Positions 7,485 to 15,494 of a stretch of DNA of 64,000 nucleotides are shown piece after piece. Source of the DNA: JBMOKT01 sp049323895 (GTDB taxonomy: Bacteria; Bacillota; Peptococcia; Peptococcales; BICA1-8); contig JBMOKT010000006.1 in NCBI GenBank assembly GCA_049323895.1, forward strand, positions 1 through 64,000. The letters run 5' to 3'. Within the stretch, counting starts at the first letter, position 1. Each line of letters begins with the position of its first letter. Under the pieces are notes generated by a model. It made no database searches, was not told the DNA's origin, and saw nothing but the letters and a program-made list of their open reading frames with translations. The translations under genes and the position numbers were made by a program.

Positions 7485-9329
7485 CTATAATATTTTCACC
7501 TTATATTTTCTGAGCCATATCTCAACCTGTATTAAAAAGGCGAAGAGTTGGGGGCCTGTCATCAACTGACCAAACCAGGGCTTATTATATTTGGACATAT
7601 CGGAAGCCATTAACTGTTTAATGTATCTTATGTTAACAATCTGACTTAAGGGTGACTGGGAATCATTAATAATATCTCCTAATACCTTTCTTACTTCATT
7701 TAGATAACTGGGATTGTGGGTTTTGGGATAGGGGCTTTTCGTCCTCCACAGTATATCATCAGGCAAAATTCCAGTTAGAGCCTGGCGAAGAATACCTTTT
7801 TCCCGCTGCTGATAAAATTTCATTTCCCAAGGTATATTCCACACATACTCTACAATGCGGTGGTCACAGAAGGGAACCCTTACCTCTAATCCTGTCCCCA
7901 TGCTCATCCTGTCCTTCCTGTCTAGCAAAGTGGCCATAAACCAGGTGAAATTCAAGTAACCCATTGCCCTCCGCTTGTTTTCCAAATGGCTTTCTCCAGT
8001 CAGGTAAGGAACCTCCCGCAATGTTTCCTGATACCTTTGTTTGGAATAAGTGAGAGGATCAACTATTTCTCTTAATTGGGGCGAAAGGATATTTGCCCTC
8101 TCATCCACAGCCCTTAGCCAGGGGAAATTATTTAGCTGAAGAAGGTTTGTTTTATAGAACCAAGGGTATCCGCCAAATACTTCATCAGCACATTCACCGG
8201 ATAAGGCTACCGTTGCGTGTTTTTTGATTTCTTTACAGAAAAGAAATAATGACGAGTCTATATCTGCCATTCCCGGCAAATCACGGTAGGTTACTGCCTC
8301 CTCCAGAGCATTAACCAGTTGAGGGGTATCAAAATATATATAGTGATGATTTGTGTTTAATGCTTTTGCTGCCCTTTCAATCCAATCGCTGTCAGAATTA
8401 GGTTGGAAGTCGCTGGCTGTAAAGTAGTGGCTGTTATTAACATAATCAATGGAGAAGGTATTTAATACTCCTAGCCCCTTCTCCTGATAATGTTTGGCAG
8501 CCACAGCGGAAATGGTGCTGGAGTCCAGTCCTCCTGACAGGAAAGTGCAGACCGGAACATCAGAAACCAACTGCCTTTCTATAGCATCTACCACCAAATA
8601 CCTTACTTTTTCTATGGTTGTTTCGAAATCATCCTCATGGGGTCTGCTGGTTAAAGACCAGTAACTATTTATCCTTAAGCCCCTGCGGTCATAGTATGCA
8701 TAACAGGCAGGGCGCAGCTCTTTGACATTGCGGAATACTCCATGCCCTGGTGTACGAGAAGGGCTTAAAGAAAGAATTTCCGCCAGCCCTTCCTCATCAA
8801 GTTCAGGTTTTACTAGTGGATGGACTAGAAGTGCTTTTAATTCGGAGCCAAAGACTAAACAGTTATTGATTACTGCATAAAACAGCGGTTTTACTCCAAA
8901 GCGGTCCCGTGCAAAAAATAATTGTTCATTATTTTCATCCCAGATGGCAAAGGCAAAGATGCCGTTAAACTTCTCAACACTCTCCTTACCCCAATGAATA
9001 TAAGCATTCAGCAGTACTTCTGTATCTGAATGACTGGTAAATACATATCCATGCTGCTTTAACTCCCGGCGAATTTCCTCAGTATTATACAATTCACCGT
9101 TATAGACAACAGTGAAGGTATTATTTTTTCCCCTTCGGGTCATAGGCTGCCTGCCCCCCTCTATATCAATAATACTCAAACGGGCATGACCTAAAGCTGC
9201 ATGGTCCGCCAAATACGTTCCTGATGCATCTGGTCCTCTATGGGCTAATGTGGCTGTCATTTTTTCAATAAGAGCCTGCTCCCAACACACATCTTTTTCC
9301 AAGTCTATCCATCCAGTAATTCCACACAT
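7485..9329 (-). CDS. asnB: Asparagine synthase (glutamine-hydrolysing)
   Basis: Makes asparagine from aspartate, glutamine and ATP. The start ATG at 9329 is set by the obligatory N-terminal Cys nucleophile: the protein begins MCGITGW, with AAGGAAGGTGAG just upstream; longer frames would bury this Cys. 614 residues. The class II glutaminase domain has AHRGPDASG, ARLSIID and YNGELYN; the synthase domain has the ATP pyrophosphatase P-loop FLSGGLDSS. Length and order fit the AsnB family. It is transcribed alone, divergently from the split-Soret cytochrome gene, with a hairpin followed by a T-rich tract in its leader that may attenuate it. Confidence 0.95.
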   Translation of the reverse strand: MCGITGWIDLEKDVCWEQALIEKMTATLAHRGPDASGTYLADHAALGHARLSIIDIEGGRQPMTRRGKNNTFTVVYNGELYNTEEIRRELKQHGYVFTSHSDTEVLLNAYIHWGKESVEKFNGIFAFAIWDENNEQLFFARDRFGVKPLFYAVINNCLVFGSELKALLVHPLVKPELDEEGLAEILSLSPSRTPGHGVFRNVKELRPACYAYYDRRGLRINSYWSLTSRPHEDDFETTIEKVRYLVVDAIERQLVSDVPVCTFLSGGLDSSTISAVAAKHYQEKGLGVLNTFSIDYVNNSHYFTASDFQPNSDSDWIERAAKALNTNHHYIYFDTPQLVNALEEAVTYRDLPGMADIDSSLFLFCKEIKKHATVALSGECADEVFGGYPWFYKTNLLQLNNFPWLRAVDERANILSPQLREIVDPLTYSKQRYQETLREVPYLTGESHLENKRRAMGYLNFTWFMATLLDRKDRMSMGTGLEVRVPFCDHRIVEYVWNIPWEMKFYQQREKGILRQALTGILPDDILWRTKSPYPKTHNPSYLNEVRKVLGDIINDSQSPLSQIVNIRYIKQLMASDMSKYNKPWFGQLMTGPQLFAFLIQVEIWLRKYKVKIL

Positions 9330-9354
9330 TTTTATCTCACCTTCCTTAAGTAGT

Positions 9355-9408
9355 AAAATTAAAAATGGCGCACCTGGAAACATTAAACAACGTTTCGAGG
9401 GCGCCATT
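9355..9408 (-). promoter_or_regulatory. Possible attenuator hairpin in the asnB leader
   Basis: On the minus strand a long hairpin (arms 9364-9381 and 9392-9408: 8 + 3 + 5 paired positions broken by one bulged base and one G-G mismatch) is followed by ATTTTTAATTTT and then, about 25 nt on, by the asnB start. A terminator-like structure inside the leader suggests transcription attenuation. No T-box sequence or known riboswitch could be recognised; it may instead end an upstream short transcript. Confidence 0.45.
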
Positions 9409-9565
9409 GACCTCAAAAATCCTTATTCACACTTACAATGTATGAAAGAGGATTGGATTTTGACACATAAATTTATTTGTACAATAGGCAAAAAAATTTT
9501 CTTTACTATACCCGTCTGTAATATTATTTTCTTAATTATTTTGGTAGGTTTTAATTTTTTAACCT

Positions 9566-9600
9566 TTTGTGAAAAATTTGTGAAAAATTTGTGAAAATTT
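9566..9600. repeat. Three 11-bp direct repeats TTTGTGAAAAA
   Basis: Unit TTTGTGAAAAA occurs three times with a period of exactly 11 bp (the third is one base short of the A run), in the 434-bp space between divergent asnB and the cytochrome gene. Each unit contains TTGTGA, a half-site typical of Crp/Fnr and Rex operators. Spacing of one helical turn would put the sites on the same DNA face. Apart from this and the asnB leader hairpin, nothing else stands out in the spacer 9330-9763. Confidence 0.6.
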
Positions 9601-9763
9601 TTTCCTACTTTAGAAGGAATTTTGTAAACCATGTCATATTAATATAAATATCGCTTATAAATATAATAAAAAATTTGTTTGGTTGGAAAGGAGGATTTTT
9701 TATACCCCTATAAATTTATTTATATCAAAAACTTTATTTTGAGAGTAACTAGGAGGGTGAGTT

Positions 9764-10570
9764 ATGAATGAACAAAACGAAAGCAAGAAAATTTTAACAC
9801 GGAGGAAATTTATTGCTGCCGGAGCCGGTACAGCAGGTTTGCTGCTAATGGGTGGTTTAGCAGGTTGTTCAACAAATGCACCAGCTGCAAATACCAGTGG
9901 CGGCAATACATCGTCAGAGGTCCCGGCATTACCCTGGTCCTACAAAAAACTAGATGTTGATGTTGTCAGGAAAAAGGGTTATGAAGGATATTTTGAAGGA
10001 GGCTGCATGTATGGTGCAGCAAAGGCCTTACTTACTACTCTGCAGGAAACAGCCGGCGGACCATGGAAAACCTTGCCCCTGGATGCATACCGCTACGGTC
10101 TTGGTGGAGTGTATGGTTGGGGAAGCTTATGTGGTGCATTAAACGGAGCATTAGCCGTAATCAACCTCGGGGTAAAAAATCATGCCGATTTAGGAAATGA
10201 GTTAATGGGATGGTACACCCTATTCCCCTTCCCCTCAAATAAGCACGAGGAATACGCAAAATTTAAAAATCAGGTAACAACTGTTGCCATGTCACCCCTT
10301 TGCCATGCCTCAGTATCTAAATGGGCAGCAGAGGCAAAAGTTAAGATTAATTCCGATGAAAAGAAGGACCGCTGTGGTAAACTAACCGGTGATACAGCTG
10401 CAAGAGCCGCAGAACTGATGAATTTAGCTTTAGATGGGAAATTTGCTCCAACCTTTAAATTCCCCGAAGAATTCAAAAGCTGCATGGGCTGCCATGTTGG
10501 TACCGACAGTCAACTTGACAGTGTTCAGGGCAAAATGGATTGTCTAAGCTGTCACGATGCCCATATGTAA
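9764..10570 (+). CDS. Split-Soret-type cytochrome c, Tat-exported lipoprotein
   Basis: Protein of 268 residues. The N-terminus has a twin-arginine signal (TRRKFIAAGAG) running into a lipobox (LAGC, Cys about 35), so it is exported folded and anchored to the outer face of the membrane. The central region has the C-GCAxxG-C-C type pattern (GGCMYGAAKALL, GWGSLCGALNGAL). Two heme-binding motifs, CMGCH and CLSCH, lie in the last 35 residues. This layout matches split-Soret cytochrome c first described in Desulfovibrio; its partner is unknown. AGGAGGGTGAG precedes the ATG. resB and ccsA, needed to attach its hemes, follow on the same strand after a weak terminator; tatC is at 35 kb. Confidence 0.88.
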   Translation: MNEQNESKKILTRRKFIAAGAGTAGLLLMGGLAGCSTNAPAANTSGGNTSSEVPALPWSYKKLDVDVVRKKGYEGYFEGGCMYGAAKALLTTLQETAGGPWKTLPLDAYRYGLGGVYGWGSLCGALNGALAVINLGVKNHADLGNELMGWYTLFPFPSNKHEEYAKFKNQVTTVAMSPLCHASVSKWAAEAKVKINSDEKKDRCGKLTGDTAARAAELMNLALDGKFAPTFKFPEEFKSCMGCHVGTDSQLDSVQGKMDCLSCHDAHM

Positions 10571-10610
10571 TTAATCCGGTTTATTCCCAAAACCTGATTA
10601 ACCCCCTTAA

Positions 10611-10634
10611 AAAGCTCAGTTAATACTGGGCTTT
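10611..10634 (+). terminator. Terminator after the cytochrome gene
   Basis: Stem AAAGCTCAGT / ACTGGGCTTT (one G-U pair, TAAT loop) followed by ATTCTT. It could let a fraction of transcripts read on into resB. Confidence 0.65.
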
Positions 10635-10684
10635 ATTCTTAATAATATACTTTTAACTTTTTCTTACGAAGGAGACAAGGATTT

Positions 10685-11830
10685 ATGACAAAAATCTTTG
10701 CATCAATGAAGTTTGGCTTAGCATTGTTCGCTTTAATTACCATATCAGCAATAGTTGCAACTTTTACTCCCAACACGACTATATATTCTTCAATTTGGTT
10801 TCGGGGGTTAGTTCTTCTCCTGTGTCTTAACCTAACAGTTTGTACATTTAAAAAACTGCCTCTTTTATTTAAACAACTCTTTAGCAAACCAAAAAGGTTT
10901 TTAAATAGTATGGAAAATGGGGAAGAGCCGGATTTACCCATTGCAGAAAAGGGTATTTTGGAAGTACAGGATTATCTAAAGAAAAACAGATTTACAGTAG
11001 CACTAGAAACTTGTGGAGAAAAAGTTTTTATATCAGCTCGCAAAAATTTACTAACCCTTGCAGCACCTCATGTCATCCATATTTCCATCTTAGTTATTGT
11101 AACAGGAGGAATTATTGGTAATTTTGGTACTGCAGAAAATATAAAATGCTTCGTAGGCGAAACAATACCCCTGCCCAACGATGTCTATTCCGAAGCCCAG
11201 TTCCAACTAAAAGACTTTCAGACTTTATATGATAAAAATAACAGTACGGAAAATTGGCAGTCCGATTTTATTATTACCTCAAAAGGCCAAGAGCCTGTCC
11301 AAGGAAGTACCAAAGTAAATAACCCATTTGAATTTAGGGGGATAAAATTTTACCAATACGGTTATGGTTATATTCATCATCTACAAATTAATATGGGAGG
11401 AAAGGAAAGAAGCATCAGCTTTAACCATGACCAGCCTATAAGTTTGATGAATGATACCTATATGGTATTTACCAACAAAGGCCGAGATTTTGTCCTTAAT
11501 TCTTTTGAAGAGGGCGAATTAAAAAAAAGCTTTATCTTGGAACCTGGGAAAGAGGTAACCCCCTTTAAAGGTTTGAACATGATTTATTCAGAGGTTGAAC
11601 CTTATTCAATAATTAGGGTAAAAAAAGATCCAGGTGTGCCTTTGGTAATGTTAGGCTTTCTGCTGATGTCCCTGGGGTTTTCCTTGTCATGGTTCGGAAA
11701 ATACCAGGAAGTATCTATCTTAGCAGATAAGACAAGGCAAGCCGCTAAGGTAAATGTCTTGGTTAAGGGCAACTGGCAAAAGGATGAATTGCAAAACAAA
11801 ATAATTAGTTTACTAGGGGGTAATGACTAA
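10685..11830 (+). CDS. resB: Cytochrome c biogenesis protein ResB/Ccs1
   Basis: Protein of 381 residues of the ResB (Ccs1) family, one half of the system II heme exporter-ligase. Membrane segments occur near the N-terminus (FGLALFALITISAIVATF; IWFRGLVLLLCLNLTVCTF), at about 120-145 (PHVIHISILVIVTGGIIG) and near the C-terminus (VPLVMLGFLLMSLGFSLSWF), with a large outer domain between the last two. The PHVIHIS segment carries the conserved His proposed to ligate heme. The stop overlaps the ATG of ccsA by one base, so the two are translationally coupled. It serves the exported c-type cytochromes encoded at 9.8 and 26.7 kb. Confidence 0.9.
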   Translation: MTKIFASMKFGLALFALITISAIVATFTPNTTIYSSIWFRGLVLLLCLNLTVCTFKKLPLLFKQLFSKPKRFLNSMENGEEPDLPIAEKGILEVQDYLKKNRFTVALETCGEKVFISARKNLLTLAAPHVIHISILVIVTGGIIGNFGTAENIKCFVGETIPLPNDVYSEAQFQLKDFQTLYDKNNSTENWQSDFIITSKGQEPVQGSTKVNNPFEFRGIKFYQYGYGYIHHLQINMGGKERSISFNHDQPISLMNDTYMVFTNKGRDFVLNSFEEGELKKSFILEPGKEVTPFKGLNMIYSEVEPYSIIRVKKDPGVPLVMLGFLLMSLGFSLSWFGKYQEVSILADKTRQAAKVNVLVKGNWQKDELQNKIISLLGGND

Positions 11831-12714
11831 TGGAAAAGTATCAGTCTATTTTTCTTATTATCACCTTCATATGTTATCTGGCCGCCTCCATTTGTTATGG
11901 CTGGCAGACATTATTCACAAGAAAAATCAGAAACTCTCTGACTACAGCAGCAGTTGGCGAGGGATATGGCTGGACAAATGGCAACAATGATTTACACCTG
12001 GGCAGTTATCTCACCAGAATCGGCTTTCTCGCTAATACTGCTTCTTTAGTCATCCGTTACCTCCATACAGGTCATCCACCCCTGGGTAATATGTATGAAT
12101 TTCTTCTCTTTTTTATTTGGGGCATTGTTCTTATCTATATTATTGTTGAGTATAAGTATAAACTGCAAAATATCGGCATTTTTGCACTTCCTATGGTATT
12201 TATCTTAACTGCCTGGTTAATCCTCATGGATAGCTCGCCCAAGGAACTCATGCCTGCATTAAGGAGTAAGTGGCTGTATTTCCATGTTTTTACGGCGGTT
12301 GTTTCCTATGGTGCTTTTGCAGTTTCTTTTATAATAGGCTTAGTATATCTATTAAAAGATAACTATCTTAAAAAAGGGAAGTCAAGCCAGTTATTAGATT
12401 CACTACCAGAAATAAACTTTTTAGAAGAGTTAACATATAAATTAATTGTAGTGGGAATGCCCTTTTTAACCCTGGTGATAATAACCGGAGCAATTTGGGC
12501 AGAAATGTCCTGGGGAACGTACTGGTCTTGGGACCCAAAAGAAACATGGTCTTTAATAACCTGGTTTATTTATGCAGGGTATCTTCATACCAGGCTAATT
12601 AAAAACTGGAAAGGGAAAAAATCAATAATTCTTGTGGTTATTGGCTTCCTGGCAGTACTCTTTACCTTTGCCGGGGTTAATATCCTTCTCCCCGGACTTC
12701 ACAGTTATGCCTAA
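11830..12714 (+). CDS. ccsA: Cytochrome c biogenesis protein CcsA/ResC
   Basis: Polytopic membrane protein of 294 residues with the tryptophan-rich heme-handling motif WGTYWSWDPKETWSLITW (about 238-255) that defines the CcsA/CcmC heme-lyase family, plus conserved His residues on either side. About eight hydrophobic segments. Together with ResB it transports heme and attaches it to CxxCH apocytochromes outside the membrane. It is the last gene of the resB-ccsA pair and is followed by a strong terminator. No thiol-disulfide partner (ResA/CcdA) is seen in this window. Confidence 0.93.
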   Translation: MEKYQSIFLIITFICYLAASICYGWQTLFTRKIRNSLTTAAVGEGYGWTNGNNDLHLGSYLTRIGFLANTASLVIRYLHTGHPPLGNMYEFLLFFIWGIVLIYIIVEYKYKLQNIGIFALPMVFILTAWLILMDSSPKELMPALRSKWLYFHVFTAVVSYGAFAVSFIIGLVYLLKDNYLKKGKSSQLLDSLPEINFLEELTYKLIVVGMPFLTLVIITGAIWAEMSWGTYWSWDPKETWSLITWFIYAGYLHTRLIKNWKGKKSIILVVIGFLAVLFTFAGVNILLPGLHSYA

Positions 12715-12718
12715 CAAC

Positions 12719-12757
12719 AAATCAAGCCGGTAACAGTTCAGTGTACCGGCTTGATTT
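12719..12757. terminator. Bidirectional terminator between ccsA and the ABC operon
   Basis: 14-bp perfect stem AAATCAAGCCGGTA / TACCGGCTTGATTT with an 11-nt loop, between the convergent ends of ccsA (+) and the permease gene (-). Confidence 0.88.
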
Positions 12758-12760
12758 GTT

Positions 12761-13516
12761 TTAAAGTTTTTGCCACCTGCAGTAGACATACTCAATATAG
12801 TCAACAACACAATATACTAAGAGACCTAAAAGCCCCATGGCAATAATCCCTGCGTACATGCCCCCATACTCCCTCCGTTCCATGGCATCCAAAATAAAAT
12901 AACCAACCCCGTCTGTAGAGGCAAAGGTTTCGGCCAAAAAAAGGACTGCCACCGCTGTCCCTAAACTGATCCTCAAAGATGTTAATACCTTAGGAAGACA
13001 ATAGGGCCATATTAGATGCAGGTATATTTGCCAGGTACTAGCATTAAGAGAACGCATAGACTGAATGCTTTGAAAGGGTACCCCCTTACTGGCATCCCGA
13101 GCAGTCACTGCTACCTGGAAAAAAATAATTATGGTTATTAAAAATATCTTGGGAAGATTACCTAAGCCCATTAAGACTACAATTATGGGCAAAAACACTA
13201 TCTTAGGCAAGGGGTATAACACATAAATAACAGGAGAAACCAGTCTATCCAGCTTTTCATTCCTACCTAAAATTAATCCTAAAGGCACCGCCATGATAAA
13301 GGCAATTGCTATGCTGACAATTACACGGTAAGAACTAATAAGAAAGTGCTGTTCCAATACCCCGTCCAGCCAGAGGGAAAAAAATGCTGCAAGAGCAGAT
13401 TGGGGTGTCGGTAGAAAGGGTTTATTTAAGAAGAGGGCTCCCGCTAACCACACTAACAGTACAAATAATACAGCCATCACACTGCTTATTATTTTTTTCA
13501 TAAGGGATGTGCCCAT
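12761..13516 (-). CDS. ABC transporter permease (SsuC/TauC type)
   Basis: Inner-membrane permease of 251 residues with about six hydrophobic segments and the binding-protein-dependent transport motif region (RDASKGVPFQSIQSMRSLNAS, then PYCLPKVLTSLRISLGTA, the EAA loop) that contacts the ATPase. The family imports sulfonates, taurine, nitrate or thiamine precursors. The ATG overlaps the stop of the ATPase gene by one base (TAATG), so this start is favoured over a Met six codons later. Last gene of a three-gene operon (binding protein, ATPase, permease). The substrate is not determined by sequence. Confidence 0.88.
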   Translation of the reverse strand: MGTSLMKKIISSVMAVLFVLLVWLAGALFLNKPFLPTPQSALAAFFSLWLDGVLEQHFLISSYRVIVSIAIAFIMAVPLGLILGRNEKLDRLVSPVIYVLYPLPKIVFLPIIVVLMGLGNLPKIFLITIIIFFQVAVTARDASKGVPFQSIQSMRSLNASTWQIYLHLIWPYCLPKVLTSLRISLGTAVAVLFLAETFASTDGVGYFILDAMERREYGGMYAGIIAMGLLGLLVYCVVDYIEYVYCRWQKL

Positions 13517-14268
13517 TATTTTTCACCTTCCAAAACACTCCGCACATAACTGCATAGATCATAAAATTCTTTTGACTCACGGAAAGCATCAACGCCAGAT
13601 GCTGTATTGTTTATTATTTTTATTATCCTGCCCGGCTGGGAGGATAAAATAATTATCTTGCCGCCTAAAAAAACCGCTTCTTCAATATTATGGGTAACCA
13701 TAACCAGGGTTAATAGTCTCTCCCGCCAAATCTCCAGAACCAGTTCCTGAAGCTGCTCCCTGGTTAATGCATCTAAAGCTGAAAAGGGTTCATCCATTAA
13801 AAGGATTTGAGGCTCCTGGGCCAAAGCCCTGGTAATGGCTACCCTTTGTCTTTGCCCCCCGGAAAGCTGGGCAGGATATTTGTGGTTATGTTCCTCTATC
13901 CCTAATGACCTCAAAAGGCTGTAAACCTTTTGTTTCCTGTCTGCTTTGGGAACACCCCTAATCATTAAGCCCAGCTCAGCGTTTTCTTGTACTGTTTTCC
14001 AGGGAAATAATCCATGATCTTGAAGAATTAAGGCAATCTCTTCTCGCGGACCCTTAACCTCCCCGCCATTTATACTAAGCTGACCTTTACTGGGTTTAAC
14101 TAATCCTGCTAATAAAAATAACAGGGAACTTTTACCGCAGCCCGAGGGACCAATTAAGACACACCTTTCCCCCTTGTCAATGGACAGGGAGATATCTTGC
14201 AGCGCCTCTAAATAGGTATCCTTATTTAAATTGTTATAGGCAAGATATACTTCCTTAATTTCAATCAT
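13516..14268 (-). CDS. ABC transporter ATP-binding protein (SsuB/TauB type)
   Basis: ATPase of 250 residues. Walker A GPSGCGKSS (about 42-50), Q-loop in LILQDHGLFPWKT, signature LSGGQRQR, Walker B ILLMDEPFSALD and the switch His in VTHNIEEA. The W(K)TV sequence after the Q-loop is usual for the nitrate/sulfonate/taurine group. It drives import through the adjacent permease. Middle gene of the operon, 21 bp downstream of the binding protein gene. Confidence 0.93.
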   Translation of the reverse strand: MIEIKEVYLAYNNLNKDTYLEALQDISLSIDKGERCVLIGPSGCGKSSLLFLLAGLVKPSKGQLSINGGEVKGPREEIALILQDHGLFPWKTVQENAELGLMIRGVPKADRKQKVYSLLRSLGIEEHNHKYPAQLSGGQRQRVAITRALAQEPQILLMDEPFSALDALTREQLQELVLEIWRERLLTLVMVTHNIEEAVFLGGKIIILSSQPGRIIKIINNTASGVDAFRESKEFYDLCSYVRSVLEGEK

Positions 14269-14289
14269 ATTAACCTCATGAATTTTTTT

Positions 14290-15279
14290 TTAAGGTTTTA
14301 AGAACCTGGTATCAACAATTTCTTCATAACTGTATGGCCTAGCTAACAATTCTTTGCTGACCATCCAGTCCATTACTTTGCCGATCATTTCTTCACTGGG
14401 TAGTTCTAAAGGTGAATAAGTTGGTGCTGGGTAACTGTTTTCCAGAGGCTTAGGAATACGGGCCTTTTCAATAATTAATGCCCTGTATTTTTCAGGCTCA
14501 TTGTTCAATTTTGTGCTAGCCTCAGTATACGCTTTTAATAGATTTGCCACATCCTCTTCCTGGTTATTGATTACTTCTTCATCAAAAAGAATCACTGTTT
14601 GGGATAGATTGCTTGGAAGCGTTGTATCATCAATTATGACCCTGGCACCTGATTTTTCGGCAAGGGTTGCCAATGGATCAGGAAGCAAGGCAGCTTGTAC
14701 ATCTTTGCCTTCCAGCAAGGAATCTAAACGCAATTTCATATCAGGTATAGCTTGGGTTTTTATATCCTCTGGCAGCATTCCAACTTCCTGAGGCATTTTT
14801 TCCGCCAAGTAATGGATAATGGTGTTGTTAGAAATAGCAATGGGCACTCCTTTTAAATCTTCGGCCTTTTGGATGCTGCTGTTGGGAGCAGCTAAAATTG
14901 CAAATCTGCCCTCGGCAGGGGTAACCCCCAGACCCAGTGTCACAGCCTTAACATTCTTCCCGCCTTTTTTAATTAACCCTACGGCAATAAGATCAGCCAG
15001 CTCAGCGTCAATTTCACCGGCCTCCAAAGCAATATCCCTCTCCCGGGCGCTGCTAAAAGGAACCAACTCTACCTTAACGTTATTTTTATTATATAAATCT
15101 TCTGATTCAGCAACGAAAAATGGCAGATTATCTTCTATGGGCAAAACTCCGACTTTAATAAGCTGGTCTTGTGTTTTATTAGTTATAGATTCTCCTAATT
15201 TTTCATTTTTACAAGCAGTTATAAAAAGCATTAAACATAGTAAAATTACTGTAAAAAGTCTAATTCTTTTTACCATCAT
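14290..15279 (-). CDS. ABC transporter substrate-binding lipoprotein (NMT1/SsuA-like)
   Basis: Lipoprotein of 329 residues: signal peptide with lipobox FITAC, then a two-lobed periplasmic-binding fold of the NMT1/TauA/SsuA type (KVGVLPIEDNLPFFVAESED at the N-lobe; AALLPDPLATLAEKSG in the hinge region). ATG at 15279 is chosen because AAGGAG lies 6 nt upstream; a GTG at 15285 is too near it. It delivers a small anion or amine to the permease. Candidates are sulfonates, in keeping with other sulfur genes here, but thiamine precursors or nitrate-like ligands are possible. First gene of the operon. Confidence 0.85.
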   Translation of the reverse strand: MMVKRIRLFTVILLCLMLFITACKNEKLGESITNKTQDQLIKVGVLPIEDNLPFFVAESEDLYNKNNVKVELVPFSSARERDIALEAGEIDAELADLIAVGLIKKGGKNVKAVTLGLGVTPAEGRFAILAAPNSSIQKAEDLKGVPIAISNNTIIHYLAEKMPQEVGMLPEDIKTQAIPDMKLRLDSLLEGKDVQAALLPDPLATLAEKSGARVIIDDTTLPSNLSQTVILFDEEVINNQEEDVANLLKAYTEASTKLNNEPEKYRALIIEKARIPKPLENSYPAPTYSPLELPSEEMIGKVMDWMVSKELLARPYSYEEIVDTRFLKP

Positions 15280-15338
15280 TTCCACTCCTTAAAAATTGAA
15301 GATAGTATCCAGAAGCATTATAACAAATAATCATACCT

Positions 15339-15441
15339 AAAAAACCGCCTCCCGCGTTTAGTGGCTAGTTGTTAGTGGCTAGTAAAACACATTAAAAAAG
15401 TTGTACTGGGCTAGTTATCCACAACTAAAAATTTATTTTTT
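15339..15441. repeat. Intergenic repeat element with heptamer units and a DnaA-box sequence, copy 1
   Basis: The element starts AAAAAACCGCCT, continues through GCGTTTAGTG, has heptamer units TGGCTAG-TTGTTAG-TGGCTAG (15362-15382) and ends in a 30-bp block (15412-15441) identical to 51502-51531. This block contains TTATCCACA (15415-15423), the consensus DnaA box. The second copy is at 51461-51531 in the same order. The 26-bp heptamer part (15358-15383) is also found inverted at 47259-47284. Confidence 0.8.
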
Positions 15442-15452
15442 TCTGGTGTTAT

Positions 15453-15482
15453 AAAAAACCGCCTCCCGGAGACGGCTTTTTT
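15453..15482. terminator. Terminator downstream of the LarA-like gene
   Basis: Hairpin AAAAAACCG-CCTC-CCG-GAG-ACGGCTTTTTT, symmetrical A and T runs, just beyond the stop of the gene ending at 15495. It works on either strand in principle. Confidence 0.8.
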
Positions 15483-15494
15483 GTAAATAAATTT

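Noticed and set aside
9423..9632. 69-codon Lys-rich frame on the minus strand upstream of asnB
   Set aside because: No ribosome binding site before its start, low-complexity composition, and it covers the asnB leader and the 11-bp repeats.
9764..10570. Simple secreted redox protein of the C_GCAxxG_C_C type without heme
   Set aside because: Two CxxCH motifs at the C-terminus and the Tat-lipobox N-terminus support the split-Soret cytochrome layout.
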